NCBI GenBank assembly: GCA_031263875.1
Contig: JAISEX010000270.1
Span: forward strand, 1 to 13,580
Direction: 5' to 3'
Source: Eubacteriales Family XIII. Incertae Sedis bacterium
GTDB lineage: Bacteria; Bacillota; Clostridia; Peptostreptococcales; Anaerovoracaceae
DNA length: 13,580 nucleotides
Part shown: in pieces, positions 6,004 through 13,580 of the stretch
How the letters are laid out: the number at the start of each line of letters is the position of its first letter
Position numbering within the stretch: the first letter of the stretch is position 1
Notes under the pieces: generated by a model
Databases searched by the model: none
What the model was told of the DNA's origin: nothing
Seen by the model: only the letters and a program-made list of their open reading frames with translations
Translations under genes and position numbers: made by a program

Positions 6004-7095
6004 TTAGACGTTAAACAGGAAATGCATGACGTCGCCGTCCTGCACGATATAATCCTTTCCCTCCGACCGGAGCATACCTTTTTCGCGCGCGGCGGCCACA
6101 CTTCCGCACGCTATCAGATTTTCATAGCTGACGGTTTCGGCCCGGATAAATCCCTTTTCAAAATCGGAATGTATTTTGCCGGCCGCCTCCGGAGCTTTCG
6201 CTCCGCGGCGAACGGTCCACGCCCGAACCTCAGGCTCGCCCGCGGTCAGGAAAGAAATCAGATCCAGCAGCCGGTATGAGGCTTTGATCAGTTTGTCGAG
6301 CCCGGACTCGCCGATCCCGAGTTCCTCGATAAATACGGCCCGTTCTTCGTCGTCGAGTTCCGCGAGTTCGGCTTCGACCTTCGCCGATATGACGGCGACT
6401 TCCGCGCCCTCCGCTTCGGCGATCTCATATACCTGCGCCACAAAGGGGTCGCCGTCATACGAGGCGGCCTTCTCCTCGGATACGTTGGCCGCGTAGATAA
6501 CGGGTTTTGACGTCAGCAGATCGAGCGAAGCGGCGTATGCGGCCTCCGCGCCGGCCAGTTCCAGCGAACGCACCGGCCGGCCGCTCTCCAGCGCCGTTTT
6601 CAGCCGCTCCAGTATATCAAGCTCGGCAGCCGCGTTCTTATCCGACTTTGCCGCCTTGCGCGCCCGCTCCCCGCGCCGTTCGAGAAGTTCCAGATCCGAA
6701 AATATCAGTTCGAGATTGATGGTTTCGATATCGGACTGCGGATCGGCGGCGCCGTGGACATGCACCACGCCCGGATCGTCGAAACACCGGACCACATGCA
6801 CGATCGCCGCGGCTTCCCTGATATGACCGAGAAATTTATTGCCGAGCCCCTCGCCCCGCGACGCGCCCTTGACGAGCCCCGCGATATCGGCAAACTCGAT
6901 CGTCGTATGGATGGTCTTTTTCGAATCGTACAGGCGGTGCAGAACTTCGAGCCGCTCGTCCGGAACCGTCACGACGCCGATATTCGGCTCTATCGTGCAG
7001 AACGGATAATTGGCGGCTTCCGCGCCCGCGCGCGTTATCGCGTTAAACAGCGTGCTCTTGCCGACATTCGGCAGACCGACTATACCGAGTTTCAT
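6004..7095 (-). CDS. ychF: Redox-regulated ATPase YchF (Obg-family, OLA1-type)
   Basis: YchF is an Obg-family P-loop protein that prefers ATP and associates with ribosomes; it is linked to stress and redox control. The 363 residues are full length. G1 is GLPNVGKST (7-15), C33 lies in the usual YPFCTIEPN, G3 is DIAGL (70-74) followed by VKGASRGEGLGN, and the G4 position reads NVSE (204-207) rather than NKxD, the substitution that marks ATP over GTP preference. A coiled-coil arm (about 125-175) and a C-terminal TGS domain (about 280-363) ending GDVMHFLFNV follow. Its ATG overlaps the lgt stop by 4 nt (ATGA), so it is translationally coupled and the last gene of the long operon. Its final 38 bp are duplicated at 5803-5840; the copy here is intact. 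Confidence 0.97.
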   Translation of the reverse strand: MKLGIVGLPNVGKSTLFNAITRAGAEAANYPFCTIEPNIGVVTVPDERLEVLHRLYDSKKTIHTTIEFADIAGLVKGASRGEGLGNKFLGHIREAAAIVHVVRCFDDPGVVHVHGAADPQSDIETINLELIFSDLELLERRGERARKAAKSDKNAAAELDILERLKTALESGRPVRSLELAGAEAAYAASLDLLTSKPVIYAANVSEEKAASYDGDPFVAQVYEIAEAEGAEVAVISAKVEAELAELDDEERAVFIEELGIGESGLDKLIKASYRLLDLISFLTAGEPEVRAWTVRRGAKAPEAAGKIHSDFEKGFIRAETVSYENLIACGSVAAAREKGMLRSEGKDYIVQDGDVMHFLFNV

Positions 7096-8285
7096 TCAGA
7101 TGAATCTCCTTCTCCATGCGTACTATTATTGATTGGATTTGCGTTATCGTGGTTCGGTTTTGCGATTACCTTGTCCTGCAAATCGTTATCCGTTACCCGC
7201 ATTCCATTATTTTCTGTTTCATTTATATCGGCCACAGCTTTATCCGCACTGGCCGAATCGTCATGCGTTTCAGTTTCGATTTCATCATTTTCCATCTCGT
7301 TCAAACTATCACGCTTTTCTTCGCTGGTATAATTATTTTCCGTACCGGCGCCGCTTCTCACCGCGTCCACGCCGCTCTGCGCCGATTCCGTTATACTCTT
7401 ATCCTCCGCGGCATTTTCACTTCCCAGCACTTCCGCATTGGCCAAATCGTCATGCGCCTCGGCAGATATTACATTATTTTCCATTAACTTTTTATCGCTC
7501 TGCGCCGTTTCCGCACCGCCATTCCCCGCGCCGCCCATCCGCGTTCTCCCGCTTCTGCGGTTCAGATACCAGTACGCGATTATCGCGGCGACGAATACGA
7601 CCGCGCTCAGCACCTGCGCCTGCTTCAAGACGCCGAACAGCATCAGACTGTCCGTGCGCAGCCATTCGACGAAAAACCGTTCGAAGGAATAGCCGATACA
7701 GTAGAGCAGAAACGTCTGCCCCTCGAACTTTCTCCGGTTGTCGATGATGATGAGCACGGCAAACAGCAGCACGCACCAGACCGACTCGTAGAGGAACGTC
7801 GGATGATACGGCGTCCCGTCGATCACCACGCCCCACGGCAGCGAGGTTTCCGAACCGTGCGCCTCGCCGTTAAAAAAGTTACCCCACCGACCGACCGCCT
7901 GCCCGAGCGGTATGACCGCAAAGAACAGATCGAACACGTTGAGCGGACGCAGTTTCATAAACCGGCAGAGGATCAGCGCGGCGATCAGCCCTCCGATCAG
8001 CCCGCCGTGTATCGCGAGCCCGCCTTCGCGCAGCTTGAAAACCCTCATCAGATCGTCGCCGTACCACGACCAGTTGAATATGACGTAATAGAGCCGCGCG
8101 CACAGGATCCCGGCAATAACGCTGACGAGCGAGATATTCAGCGCCTGGTCGCTCGTCAGACCGTGGCGCTTCGCGCGCAGGCAGACGATCACGACGACCG
8201 ACGCGATGCCGAGCGAAACGAGGACGCCATACCACATGATGTCCAGCCCGAATATGCTGAATGCCGTGCTGTCAGGCGTTTTCAT
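7092..8285 (-). CDS. lgt: Prolipoprotein diacylglyceryl transferase with long acidic C-terminal tail
   Basis: Lgt transfers diacylglycerol from phosphatidylglycerol to the lipobox cysteine, the first step of lipoprotein maturation in the cytoplasmic membrane. The catalytic part (about 1-243) is a multi-span membrane protein with LAIHGGLIGG (H93), the signature GRWGNFFNGEAHG (132-144, with R133 and E141), HPTFLYES (161-168) and the R202/R210 region. Typical Lgt ends near residue 250-280. Here about 150 further residues follow: a basic stretch RRSGRTR, then a tail rich in E, D, N, S and A with no fold signal. It contains an internal duplication, MENDEIETETHDDSASAD and MENNVISAEAHDDLANAE. By family topology this tail should be cytoplasmic. 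The gene starts with ATG at 8285 inside the end of rpe (14-nt overlap), with GGGGG seven bases upstream. The tail does not look like a frameshift, because the frame runs cleanly to the ATGA coupling with ychF. Confidence 0.95.
   Translation of the reverse strand: MKTPDSTAFSIFGLDIMWYGVLVSLGIASVVVIVCLRAKRHGLTSDQALNISLVSVIAGILCARLYYVIFNWSWYGDDLMRVFKLREGGLAIHGGLIGGLIAALILCRFMKLRPLNVFDLFFAVIPLGQAVGRWGNFFNGEAHGSETSLPWGVVIDGTPYHPTFLYESVWCVLLFAVLIIIDNRRKFEGQTFLLYCIGYSFERFFVEWLRTDSLMLFGVLKQAQVLSAVVFVAAIIAYWYLNRRSGRTRMGGAGNGGAETAQSDKKLMENNVISAEAHDDLANAEVLGSENAAEDKSITESAQSGVDAVRSGAGTENNYTSEEKRDSLNEMENDEIETETHDDSASADKAVADINETENNGMRVTDNDLQDKVIAKPNHDNANPINNSTHGEGDSSE
7243..7484 (-). repeat. Internal 53-bp duplication in the lgt tail
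   Basis: Positions 7243-7295 and 7432-7484 match at 41 of 53 bases without gaps, starting TCCGCA and ending TTTTCCAT on the plus strand. A shorter related piece, CATTCCATTATTTTCTG, is near 7200. The repeats keep the frame and encode acidic 18-residue units beginning MEN and containing HDD. They suggest that the tail grew by internal duplication. Confidence 0.6.
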
Positions 8286-8934
8286 CGGCGATCCCCCGCA
8301 GCGTGCGAATCATGGCGGCAGGGTCGTCCGCGCCGAATACCGCGGAGCCGGAGATAAAGATATCCGTGCCCGCCCGCGAAACCTCCGCGATCGTCGACGC
8401 GTTCACGCCGCCGTCGACCGCTATCTTGTAATTGTAACCCATTTCGGTCCGTACCGTGTTGAAAATCCGCACCTTGTCCAAGGCCGACGCGATAAACTTC
8501 TGCCCGCCGAAACCCGGATTGACCGTCATAATGAGGATCTGGTCGACAAACTCGAGCACGTAATCGAGCGTCGCGGGATGCGTCGCGGGATTCAGCGCCA
8601 CGCCGCAGCCGACGCCGAGCGACTTGATAAAACGCAGCGTCCGTTCGAGATGCGTGCACGCCTCCTGATGCACGACGATGTAACGCGTCCGGTCCGTTAC
8701 GAACGCGTCGATATGTTTGTCCGGCTCGACGATCATCAGATGCACGTCAAGCGGAAGCCCCTGCACCCGCGTGGCGGCGTCCGTCACCAGCGAGCCGAAG
8801 GTGATGTTCGGGACAAACCGCCCGTCCATCACGTCTATATGCAGATAATCCGCGCCGGCCTTTTCGCACATTTTCATATCACGGCCGAGTTCGGCAAAAT
8901 CCGCGGCCAGCAGCGAAACCGATATCTCCTTCAT
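8272..8934 (-). CDS. rpe: Ribulose-phosphate 3-epimerase
   Basis: Rpe interconverts ribulose-5-phosphate and xylulose-5-phosphate in the pentose phosphate pathway. The 220-residue TIM barrel carries SLLAADFAELG, the signature HIDVMDGRFVPNITFG (32-47, with metal ligand H32 and catalytic D34), DVHLMI with H65, GVALNPAT (111-118), MTVNPGFGGQKF (136-147), VDGGVN with D174, and a phosphate-binding SGSAVFG (195-201). Length is normal. The frame opens upstream to 9105, but ATG at 8934 gives the standard MKEISVSLLA start, overlaps the rsgA stop as ATGA, and has AAAGGA about 11 bases upstream. Rpe follows rsgA in this order in many Firmicutes. Confidence 0.97.
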   Translation of the reverse strand: MKEISVSLLAADFAELGRDMKMCEKAGADYLHIDVMDGRFVPNITFGSLVTDAATRVQGLPLDVHLMIVEPDKHIDAFVTDRTRYIVVHQEACTHLERTLRFIKSLGVGCGVALNPATHPATLDYVLEFVDQILIMTVNPGFGGQKFIASALDKVRIFNTVRTEMGYNYKIAVDGGVNASTIAEVSRAGTDIFISGSAVFGADDPAAMIRTLRGIADENA

Positions 8935-9806
8935 TTTCGTATAATTCCTTTCAGTTCCCTCGATAATCTCACATAACTTTCGTACCGTGACGCGGCTATG
9001 GCGCCGCGTGCCACCGCATCGCGCACGCCGCAATCCGGCTCCTCGTCGTGACAGCAGTCGTCGAAACGGCAGCGCTCCGACGCCGCGAATATTTCGGGGA
9101 AACACGAGCAGAGCTGCGCGTTATCCGGAAATATCCCTTCAAACGACGTATATCCCGGCGTATCGAATATCTCCGCGCCGAAATCGGTATCGTATATTTC
9201 CACATGGCGCGTCGTGTGTTTGCCGCGCCCCGTCTTCCTGCTGATCTCTCCGGTTTCCGCGTCCGCGTCCGCCAGCAGGCTGATCAGGCTCGACTTTCCC
9301 GCGCCGGACGGCCCCGCGAACGCGACCGTTTTACCCGCGATAATATCCCGCAATTCCGCAATTCCGCACCTTGTGACGGTGCTTGTCGCCGCGACGGGAT
9401 AGATGCCGTCATAGATGCTGCGTATCAGCGCCGGAACGTCCTCGTTCAAGTCCGTCTTGTTGACGCAGATGACCGCCGACACGTCCGCGGCTTCCGCCGT
9501 TACGAGGAACCGATCGAGTATCTCGAGATTGGGCGCGGGATCTTCCGTCGCCACCACGCAGACGAACAGATCGATATTCGCGACCGGCGGCCGGACAAAG
9601 GAATTGTCGCGCGCGCATATGCTGTCGATAACGCCTTCCTCCTCGTCCTGGACGGAGATGACGACCCGGTCCCCGACGAGCGGCGTCAGTCCCATGCGCC
9701 GCAGAATGCCGCGCCCGCGGCAGATATATTCCTCGCTCCCCGTCCTGACCGAATAGAATCCGGACAGGGCCTTCCGTATCACACCTTCTTTGACCGTCGG
9801 CGTCAA
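8931..9806 (-). CDS. rsgA: Ribosome small-subunit-dependent GTPase A
   Basis: RsgA (YjeQ/CpgA) is a GTPase that tests and helps finish the 30S subunit; its GTPase domain is circularly permuted. The 291 residues show an N-terminal OB domain (KALSGFYSVRTG, LVGDRVVI), then the permuted motifs in order: G4 NKTD (116-119), G1 GPSGAGKS (165-172), G2 region RKTGRGKHTT (190-199), G3 DTPG (215-218). The C-terminal zinc site is C246, C251, H253, C259. The start is TTG at 9806, which overlaps the pknB stop as TTGA and has GGGGAAG five bases upstream. No better start is seen, since a downstream one would cut into the OB domain. In Firmicutes the RsgA homologue is a reported substrate of the adjacent kinase (PrkC/Stk1 type). 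Confidence 0.96.
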   Translation of the reverse strand: MTPTVKEGVIRKALSGFYSVRTGSEEYICRGRGILRRMGLTPLVGDRVVISVQDEEEGVIDSICARDNSFVRPPVANIDLFVCVVATEDPAPNLEILDRFLVTAEAADVSAVICVNKTDLNEDVPALIRSIYDGIYPVAATSTVTRCGIAELRDIIAGKTVAFAGPSGAGKSSLISLLADADAETGEISRKTGRGKHTTRHVEIYDTDFGAEIFDTPGYTSFEGIFPDNAQLCSCFPEIFAASERCRFDDCCHDEEPDCGVRDAVARGAIAASRYESYVRLSRELKGIIRK

Positions 9807-11965
9807 CTAATCTTCCCCGTATTGAAATCGACCGTGTATTGTTTATACAATTTGTCGTTGAAATACACGTTCACCTTGCCCTTACCCGTTCCGGTGACCG
9901 GCACTTCCTCGACGCCGTTCGCCTGCGACCGCGGCGAGTTCTGTATAATGTATTTCTGGCTGCCGCTGTCCGGCACGAGCAGCACCGAGAGGTTGAAGGT
10001 GGCCGACGGCGCGCTTGCGCAATCGACCGATATCGTCACCGTGCTCGTCTTGCTCTCCGGCCCCTTGCTGAATTTCACGTCGATGGACTTTCCTTTCGCG
10101 AGTTTCACGCCCTTCTTGTACTGCTGCCACATCACCTCGCCCGCCGGATAATCCGCGCTGTATTCCTCGCTTGTGCCGCCGAGCTTCAAACCGGCCTTGG
10201 TCAGCGCGTTGCCCGCCTCGTTCTTCGTCAGCCCCAGCAGGCTTGGAACGACCGCCTCCGTTTCCTCGGGCCCAAGGCTCACCTCTATCGAAATGCTCCC
10301 GCCGGCCGCGAGCTTCTCACCCGCCGCCGGGCTCTGGCTGATAACCGTGCCCTTGGCCTTGTTGCTGTCGACCGACTTTGCGCCGCCGAACTCGAAGCCC
10401 GCTTTCGTAATGGCCTCTTTCGCGCTCTCGCTCGATTTGCCGACCAGATCCGGCACCTCGGATTCGGATGTGCCCTCGTCGGCGGGCTGCTCCGTTTCGG
10501 GATCGACGCCCTTGCTGAGGATCACCGTGACCGTCGAACCCTTCTTCGCTTTTTTATCGGCTTCGGGCGTCTGTTCGATCACGCGCCCCTCACCGACCGT
10601 ATCGCTGAACTGGGGCTCGTCAAGCTCCATTTTAAAGTCCTTGTCCGCCAGTTTCCGGTACGCCTCATCTTCCAGCAGATCGACGACGTCCGGAACCGCG
10701 ACGCCGCGCTCCGAAAGCAGCCAGTTGACGCCTTTATAGAGCGGGTAACAGAGCCCAAGCGCGGCTATGACCGCGAGCAGGATGGCCCACCGCTTGATCT
10801 TCCCTTTTCGCTTCTTTGCGGGATCCTTGACTTTCTTCCCCGACGCCGCGGCTTTGCCGCTCTTCCGCGCGCCGCGTTCGGGCCGGCTTGCGTTATCGCG
10901 CGTTAGACGGCCGTCCGCGAGCGCTTCGTCCTCGTCATCCTCGTCCCAATCGTCATTATACGGGTCGTTCGCGTACTCGCCGTTTCCGTAGGCATCGTTC
11001 GCGTAACCGTTATCGTTCGTATATTCGCCGGGTTCGCCGGCGTAAGCCTCGTCGGGGTAGCCGGGCGGTATGACGGGTATATAGGCCGCGCCGTTACGCG
11101 GGCTCTCCGTGACATAGCTGTCGCCGAAGGTGTTGATAAGCCTGCCGACGTTGTCCAGCGCCTCCTTCATCTGCTCCACGTTCGCGAAACGGTTGACCTG
11201 AACCTTCTGCGTCGCGCGCAGAATGATCTGCTCGAGCCCCGGCGGAACGCCGTTCACCACGTGCGAAGGCGGGACGATCGGCTCGTTCATATGCATCAGC
11301 GCCACCGCGATCGGCTCGTTCGCGTCGAAGGGGACACGCCCCGTCGTCATCTCGTACAGCACGATGCCGAGCGAATAGATGTCGGATTTTTCGTCGACGT
11401 ATTTACCGCGGCCCTGTTCCGGTGAGAAATAATGCACAGAACCCATCACGATGTTGTTATCGTTTATCGTGGTGCGGTCCGTCACGGCACGCGCGATGCC
11501 GAAGTCCGTTATCTTCGCGTGCATTTCAAAATCGTCTTCGGTGATCAGGATATTATGCGGCTTCACGTCCCGGTGGATAATATTGTTCTTGTGCGCAAAC
11601 GCGAGAGCGGACGCGACCTGCGACCCGATGCTGATAACCTCGCGGAACGGCATCGGCGCGCGTTCGGCGATAATATCCGAGAGCGGCCTCCCGCGCACGA
11701 GTTCCATAACGATATAATAGATGTTCCCGTCCTTGCCGACGTCGAATATGCTCACGATGTTCGGGTGGTTCAGGCCGGCCGCGGCCCGCGATTCGCGCCG
11801 AAAATTCTCGACGAAATTCGCGTCCTTCACAAAGTCGGGCCGGAGTATCTTGATGGCGACAAGCCTGTTCAGCAGTTTGTCGCGCGCGCTGTATACGACG
11901 GCCATCCCGCCGTCGCCTATCTTCTCATGTATTTCATATCTTCCCGCAAGAACCTTGTAGCCCAT
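9803..11965 (-). CDS. pknB: Ser/Thr protein kinase with PASTA repeats (PrkC/Stk1/PknB type)
   Basis: This membrane kinase senses peptidoglycan fragments or lipid II through extracellular PASTA repeats and phosphorylates cell-wall, division and translation targets. The 720 residues show: kinase domain about 10-275, with the glycine loop GDGGMAVVY (17-25), VAIK with K39, HRDVKPHN (catalytic D133), DFG (154-156), a T-rich activation loop to GSVHYFSPEQ, and SDIYSLG; a linker 280-390, first acidic and Y/N/D-rich with repeated YAND, then strongly basic; one membrane span about 393-411; PASTA repeats at about 422-486, 502-566 and 571-636; and a beta-rich C-terminal domain about 640-720 beyond the last PASTA, a feature also present in some Firmicutes orthologues. 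ATG at 11965 lies 22 bp after prpC, with AAGG 8 bases upstream. The opposing phosphatase is the gene just before it. Confidence 0.97.
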   Translation of the reverse strand: MGYKVLAGRYEIHEKIGDGGMAVVYSARDKLLNRLVAIKILRPDFVKDANFVENFRRESRAAAGLNHPNIVSIFDVGKDGNIYYIVMELVRGRPLSDIIAERAPMPFREVISIGSQVASALAFAHKNNIIHRDVKPHNILITEDDFEMHAKITDFGIARAVTDRTTINDNNIVMGSVHYFSPEQGRGKYVDEKSDIYSLGIVLYEMTTGRVPFDANEPIAVALMHMNEPIVPPSHVVNGVPPGLEQIILRATQKVQVNRFANVEQMKEALDNVGRLINTFGDSYVTESPRNGAAYIPVIPPGYPDEAYAGEPGEYTNDNGYANDAYGNGEYANDPYNDDWDEDDEDEALADGRLTRDNASRPERGARKSGKAAASGKKVKDPAKKRKGKIKRWAILLAVIAALGLCYPLYKGVNWLLSERGVAVPDVVDLLEDEAYRKLADKDFKMELDEPQFSDTVGEGRVIEQTPEADKKAKKGSTVTVILSKGVDPETEQPADEGTSESEVPDLVGKSSESAKEAITKAGFEFGGAKSVDSNKAKGTVISQSPAAGEKLAAGGSISIEVSLGPEETEAVVPSLLGLTKNEAGNALTKAGLKLGGTSEEYSADYPAGEVMWQQYKKGVKLAKGKSIDVKFSKGPESKTSTVTISVDCASAPSATFNLSVLLVPDSGSQKYIIQNSPRSQANGVEEVPVTGTGKGKVNVYFNDKLYKQYTVDFNTGKIS

Positions 11966-11987
11966 GTGCTTTGCCTTCTCTTTCTCT

Positions 11988-12734
11988 TTAGTTTAACAGC
12001 AGTATCACTGTGATATTATCGTTTCCGCCATGCGCGTTCGCCGCCTTCACGAGCGACTTACACGCGCTGTTCGCGTCCTTCCCGCCCGCGATGATATCGC
12101 ATATCTCGTCGTCGGTCAGCTCGCCCGTCAGACCGTCGCTGCACAGCAGAATCCGGTCGCCCTCCTTCAGATCGAAGCTGTAGAAATCGGGCTCGGCCCG
12201 CTCCACCGCTCCGAGAGCGCGCGTTATCATATTCTTCTGCGGATGGGTCTGCGCTTCCCCCTTTGTCAGCGTCCCCGCGTTGACGAGAGCGTTCACATAG
12301 GTGTGGTCTTCCGAAAGCTGCGTAATGGTATTATCCCGGACCACATACGCGCGGCTGTCGCCGATATTGACGATATACAGCCGGCCGCCGTCCACATAAC
12401 AGGCCACCGCCGTCGTCGCCATGCCGTCGGTATCCTTGTGCGCCGCCGCGTAATCGAGAATGTCCGTGTTGATGCGCTGGAAGCACTGGAAGAAGTAGCT
12501 CTTGAACCAGTTGCTCCGGTAATCGCCATCGAGGTCTTTCGCCTCGTCCACGGAATGCGACAGCAGATAACTTTCGATGCCGAGCGTCGCTTTGCGGCTC
12601 GCGATCTCACCGCCGCGCCTGCCGCCGACCCCGTCGCAGACGGCGTACATCCCGAACTTCGGCAGCACGAGCAAGGCGTCCTGATTCTCGGAACGCTCCC
12701 TGCCCGTGTCGGTCCGGAAGCCGAATTTCATCAT
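11988..12734 (-). CDS. prpC: PP2C-type protein phosphatase, partner of PknB
   Basis: The 248-residue protein is a metal-dependent Ser/Thr phosphatase (PPM family; PrpC/Stp) that reverses phosphorylation by the neighbouring kinase. Motifs in order: RERSENQDA (12-20), CDGVGGRRGGEIAS (33-46) with metal ligand D34, DGMATTAVA, IVNIGDSRAYV (121-131), LSEDHTYV, ITRALG, LLCSDGLTGELTDDEI (196-211) and GGNDNITVIL (236-245). It has no membrane span and should be cytoplasmic. The frame extends upstream to 13106 inside rsmB, but ATG at 12734 has AGGAG 8 bases before it, gives the normal N-terminus MMKFGFRTDTGR and overlaps the rsmB stop as ATGA. ATG at 12731 is an alternative. Confidence 0.97.
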   Translation of the reverse strand: MMKFGFRTDTGRERSENQDALLVLPKFGMYAVCDGVGGRRGGEIASRKATLGIESYLLSHSVDEAKDLDGDYRSNWFKSYFFQCFQRINTDILDYAAAHKDTDGMATTAVACYVDGGRLYIVNIGDSRAYVVRDNTITQLSEDHTYVNALVNAGTLTKGEAQTHPQKNMITRALGAVERAEPDFYSFDLKEGDRILLCSDGLTGELTDDEICDIIAGGKDANSACKSLVKAANAHGGNDNITVILLLN

Positions 12735-13580
12735 ATGAGCGACTCCTTCCTCATCAGTTTGCACATATAAAATCCGTCCGTCCCATCCGTATCCGTGACG
12801 AGCAGCTTTGAATCCACCTTGATGAAATCGCTGTTTCTGCGCATAAATTCCTTGATGACCAGGCTGTTCTCGCGCTTTAATATCGTGCAGGTGGCGTACA
12901 CGAGCGTGCCGCCCGGTTTTACATAACGTGACGAAGCGGCCAGAATATCGTGCTGGAGACGCGGAAGATTCTCTATCTCCCCATCCCAATTCTTGTACTT
13001 TATCTCCGGCTTTTTCCGCACCGTCCCGATGCCGGAACACGGGGCGTCCACGAGGACGCGGTCGGCCTTGCCGACGAGATCGGGATCCGCCCTCGTCGCG
13101 TCCCACGACCAGGTTTCGACAATGGATATCCCGAGGCGTTTCGCCTGCTCCCCGATCTGCTGCAGTTTTCTCTTGTAAATATCGATGGCCGCGATCTTCC
13201 CGATATTGTCCATCGCCTCCGCTATCGACATCGTCTTGCCGCCCGGGGCCGCACAGACGTCGACCACGTAATCGCCCGGTTCGGGGGCGAGCATACGCAC
13301 CACCGTTTCCGCGCCCTCGTCCTGAACCGAATACATGCCGCTCTCGTACAGCTTGCCCGTCAGCAGCCCGTCGCCCTTTACATCGAGGATATTATCGCAG
13401 AGCTTGCTTTCCTCTACGTAATATTCCTCCTTCGGAAACCGCGCGATCAGATCCTCGCGCGACGTGCGCAGCGTATTGACGCGCAGCGACATCGCGGGTA
13501 TGGTATTCCCCGCCGCGAGAATGCTTTCCACGCGTTCCCTGCCGAAATCGGCGGTCAGATGCTCGATTATCCACGGCGCG
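12731..13580 (-). CDS. rsmB: 16S rRNA (cytosine-5) methyltransferase RsmB, 5' end outside the window
   Basis: This is the C-terminal 283 residues of an RsmB/Sun-type SAM-dependent RNA m5C methyltransferase, which in characterised members methylates C967 of 16S rRNA. The visible part begins in the linker before the catalytic domain (PWIIEHL, then MSLRVNTLRTS), then YSVQDEGAE, motif I VVDVCAAPGGKT (near 13265-13230), motif IV VDAPCSGIGT (near 13050-13020) with the release cysteine, and VYATCTI with the catalytic cysteine, ending DGFYMCKLMRK. A GTG at 13531 is internal, because the family sequence continues in frame to the window edge. The missing part should include the N-terminal NusB-like RNA-binding domain. 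It overlaps prpC by 4 nt, with no rlmN between them. Confidence 0.95.
   Translation of the reverse strand, partial: APWIIEHLTADFGRERVESILAAGNTIPAMSLRVNTLRTSREDLIARFPKEEYYVEESKLCDNILDVKGDGLLTGKLYESGMYSVQDEGAETVVRMLAPEPGDYVVDVCAAPGGKTMSIAEAMDNIGKIAAIDIYKRKLQQIGEQAKRLGISIVETWSWDATRADPDLVGKADRVLVDAPCSGIGTVRKKPEIKYKNWDGEIENLPRLQHDILAASSRYVKPGGTLVYATCTILKRENSLVIKEFMRRNSDFIKVDSKLLVTDTDGTDGFYMCKLMRKESLI

Noticed and set aside
5820..6279. Plus-strand frames over repeat copy 3 and the end of ychF
   Set aside because: They cover the repeat and run antisense to the well-supported ychF. Composition is repeat-derived, and no start signal was found.
9839..10906. 355-codon plus-strand frame antisense to pknB
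   Set aside because: It is a shadow of pknB; the PASTA and kinase motifs are on the minus strand.

Overview
The window looks like chromosome from a GC-rich member of the Firmicutes, most likely an uncultured gut-type Clostridia. The evidence is the gene order rsmB-prpC-pknB-rsgA-rpe, which is the Firmicutes order, the GGAGG-type ribosome binding sites, and a PASTA-domain Ser/Thr kinase with its PP2C partner. I cannot fix the genus from the sequence alone.

Layout. Positions 1-546 hold no long gene: a 29-bp direct repeat, a -10 box, a small hairpin and a 15-codon ORF, then the first copy of a dispersed structured repeat. A tungsten-type aldehyde:ferredoxin oxidoreductase (547-2469, minus) follows; repeat copies lie on both sides of it in opposite orientation with their heads inward. 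Positions 2547-3353 are repeat-rich and gene-free, holding the second repeat copy and a separate 171-bp palindromic, MITE-like element. On the plus strand come a Phd/YefM-ParE/RelE toxin-antitoxin pair with its own promoter and a palindromic operator, alanine racemase, and a small lipoprotein. The third repeat copy lies between the lipoprotein and ychF, inside a duplication of the last 38 bp of ychF.

From 6004 to the end, every gene is on the minus strand and packed with 4-14 nt overlaps or a short gap: rsmB, prpC, pknB, rsgA, rpe, lgt, ychF (in transcription order). The unit links 16S rRNA methylation, ribosome small-subunit assembly, a ribosome-binding ATPase, a cell-wall-sensing kinase/phosphatase pair, a pentose phosphate enzyme and lipoprotein maturation. 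lgt and ychF are joined to the usual rsmB-rpe block, and lgt has a long acidic tail.

The most unusual content is non-coding. The dispersed repeat has two hairpins whose arms change in a compensatory way between copies, and its first hairpin carries a loop of 3, 62 or 71 bases. One copy sits inside a gene-end duplication that leaves both convergent genes intact.
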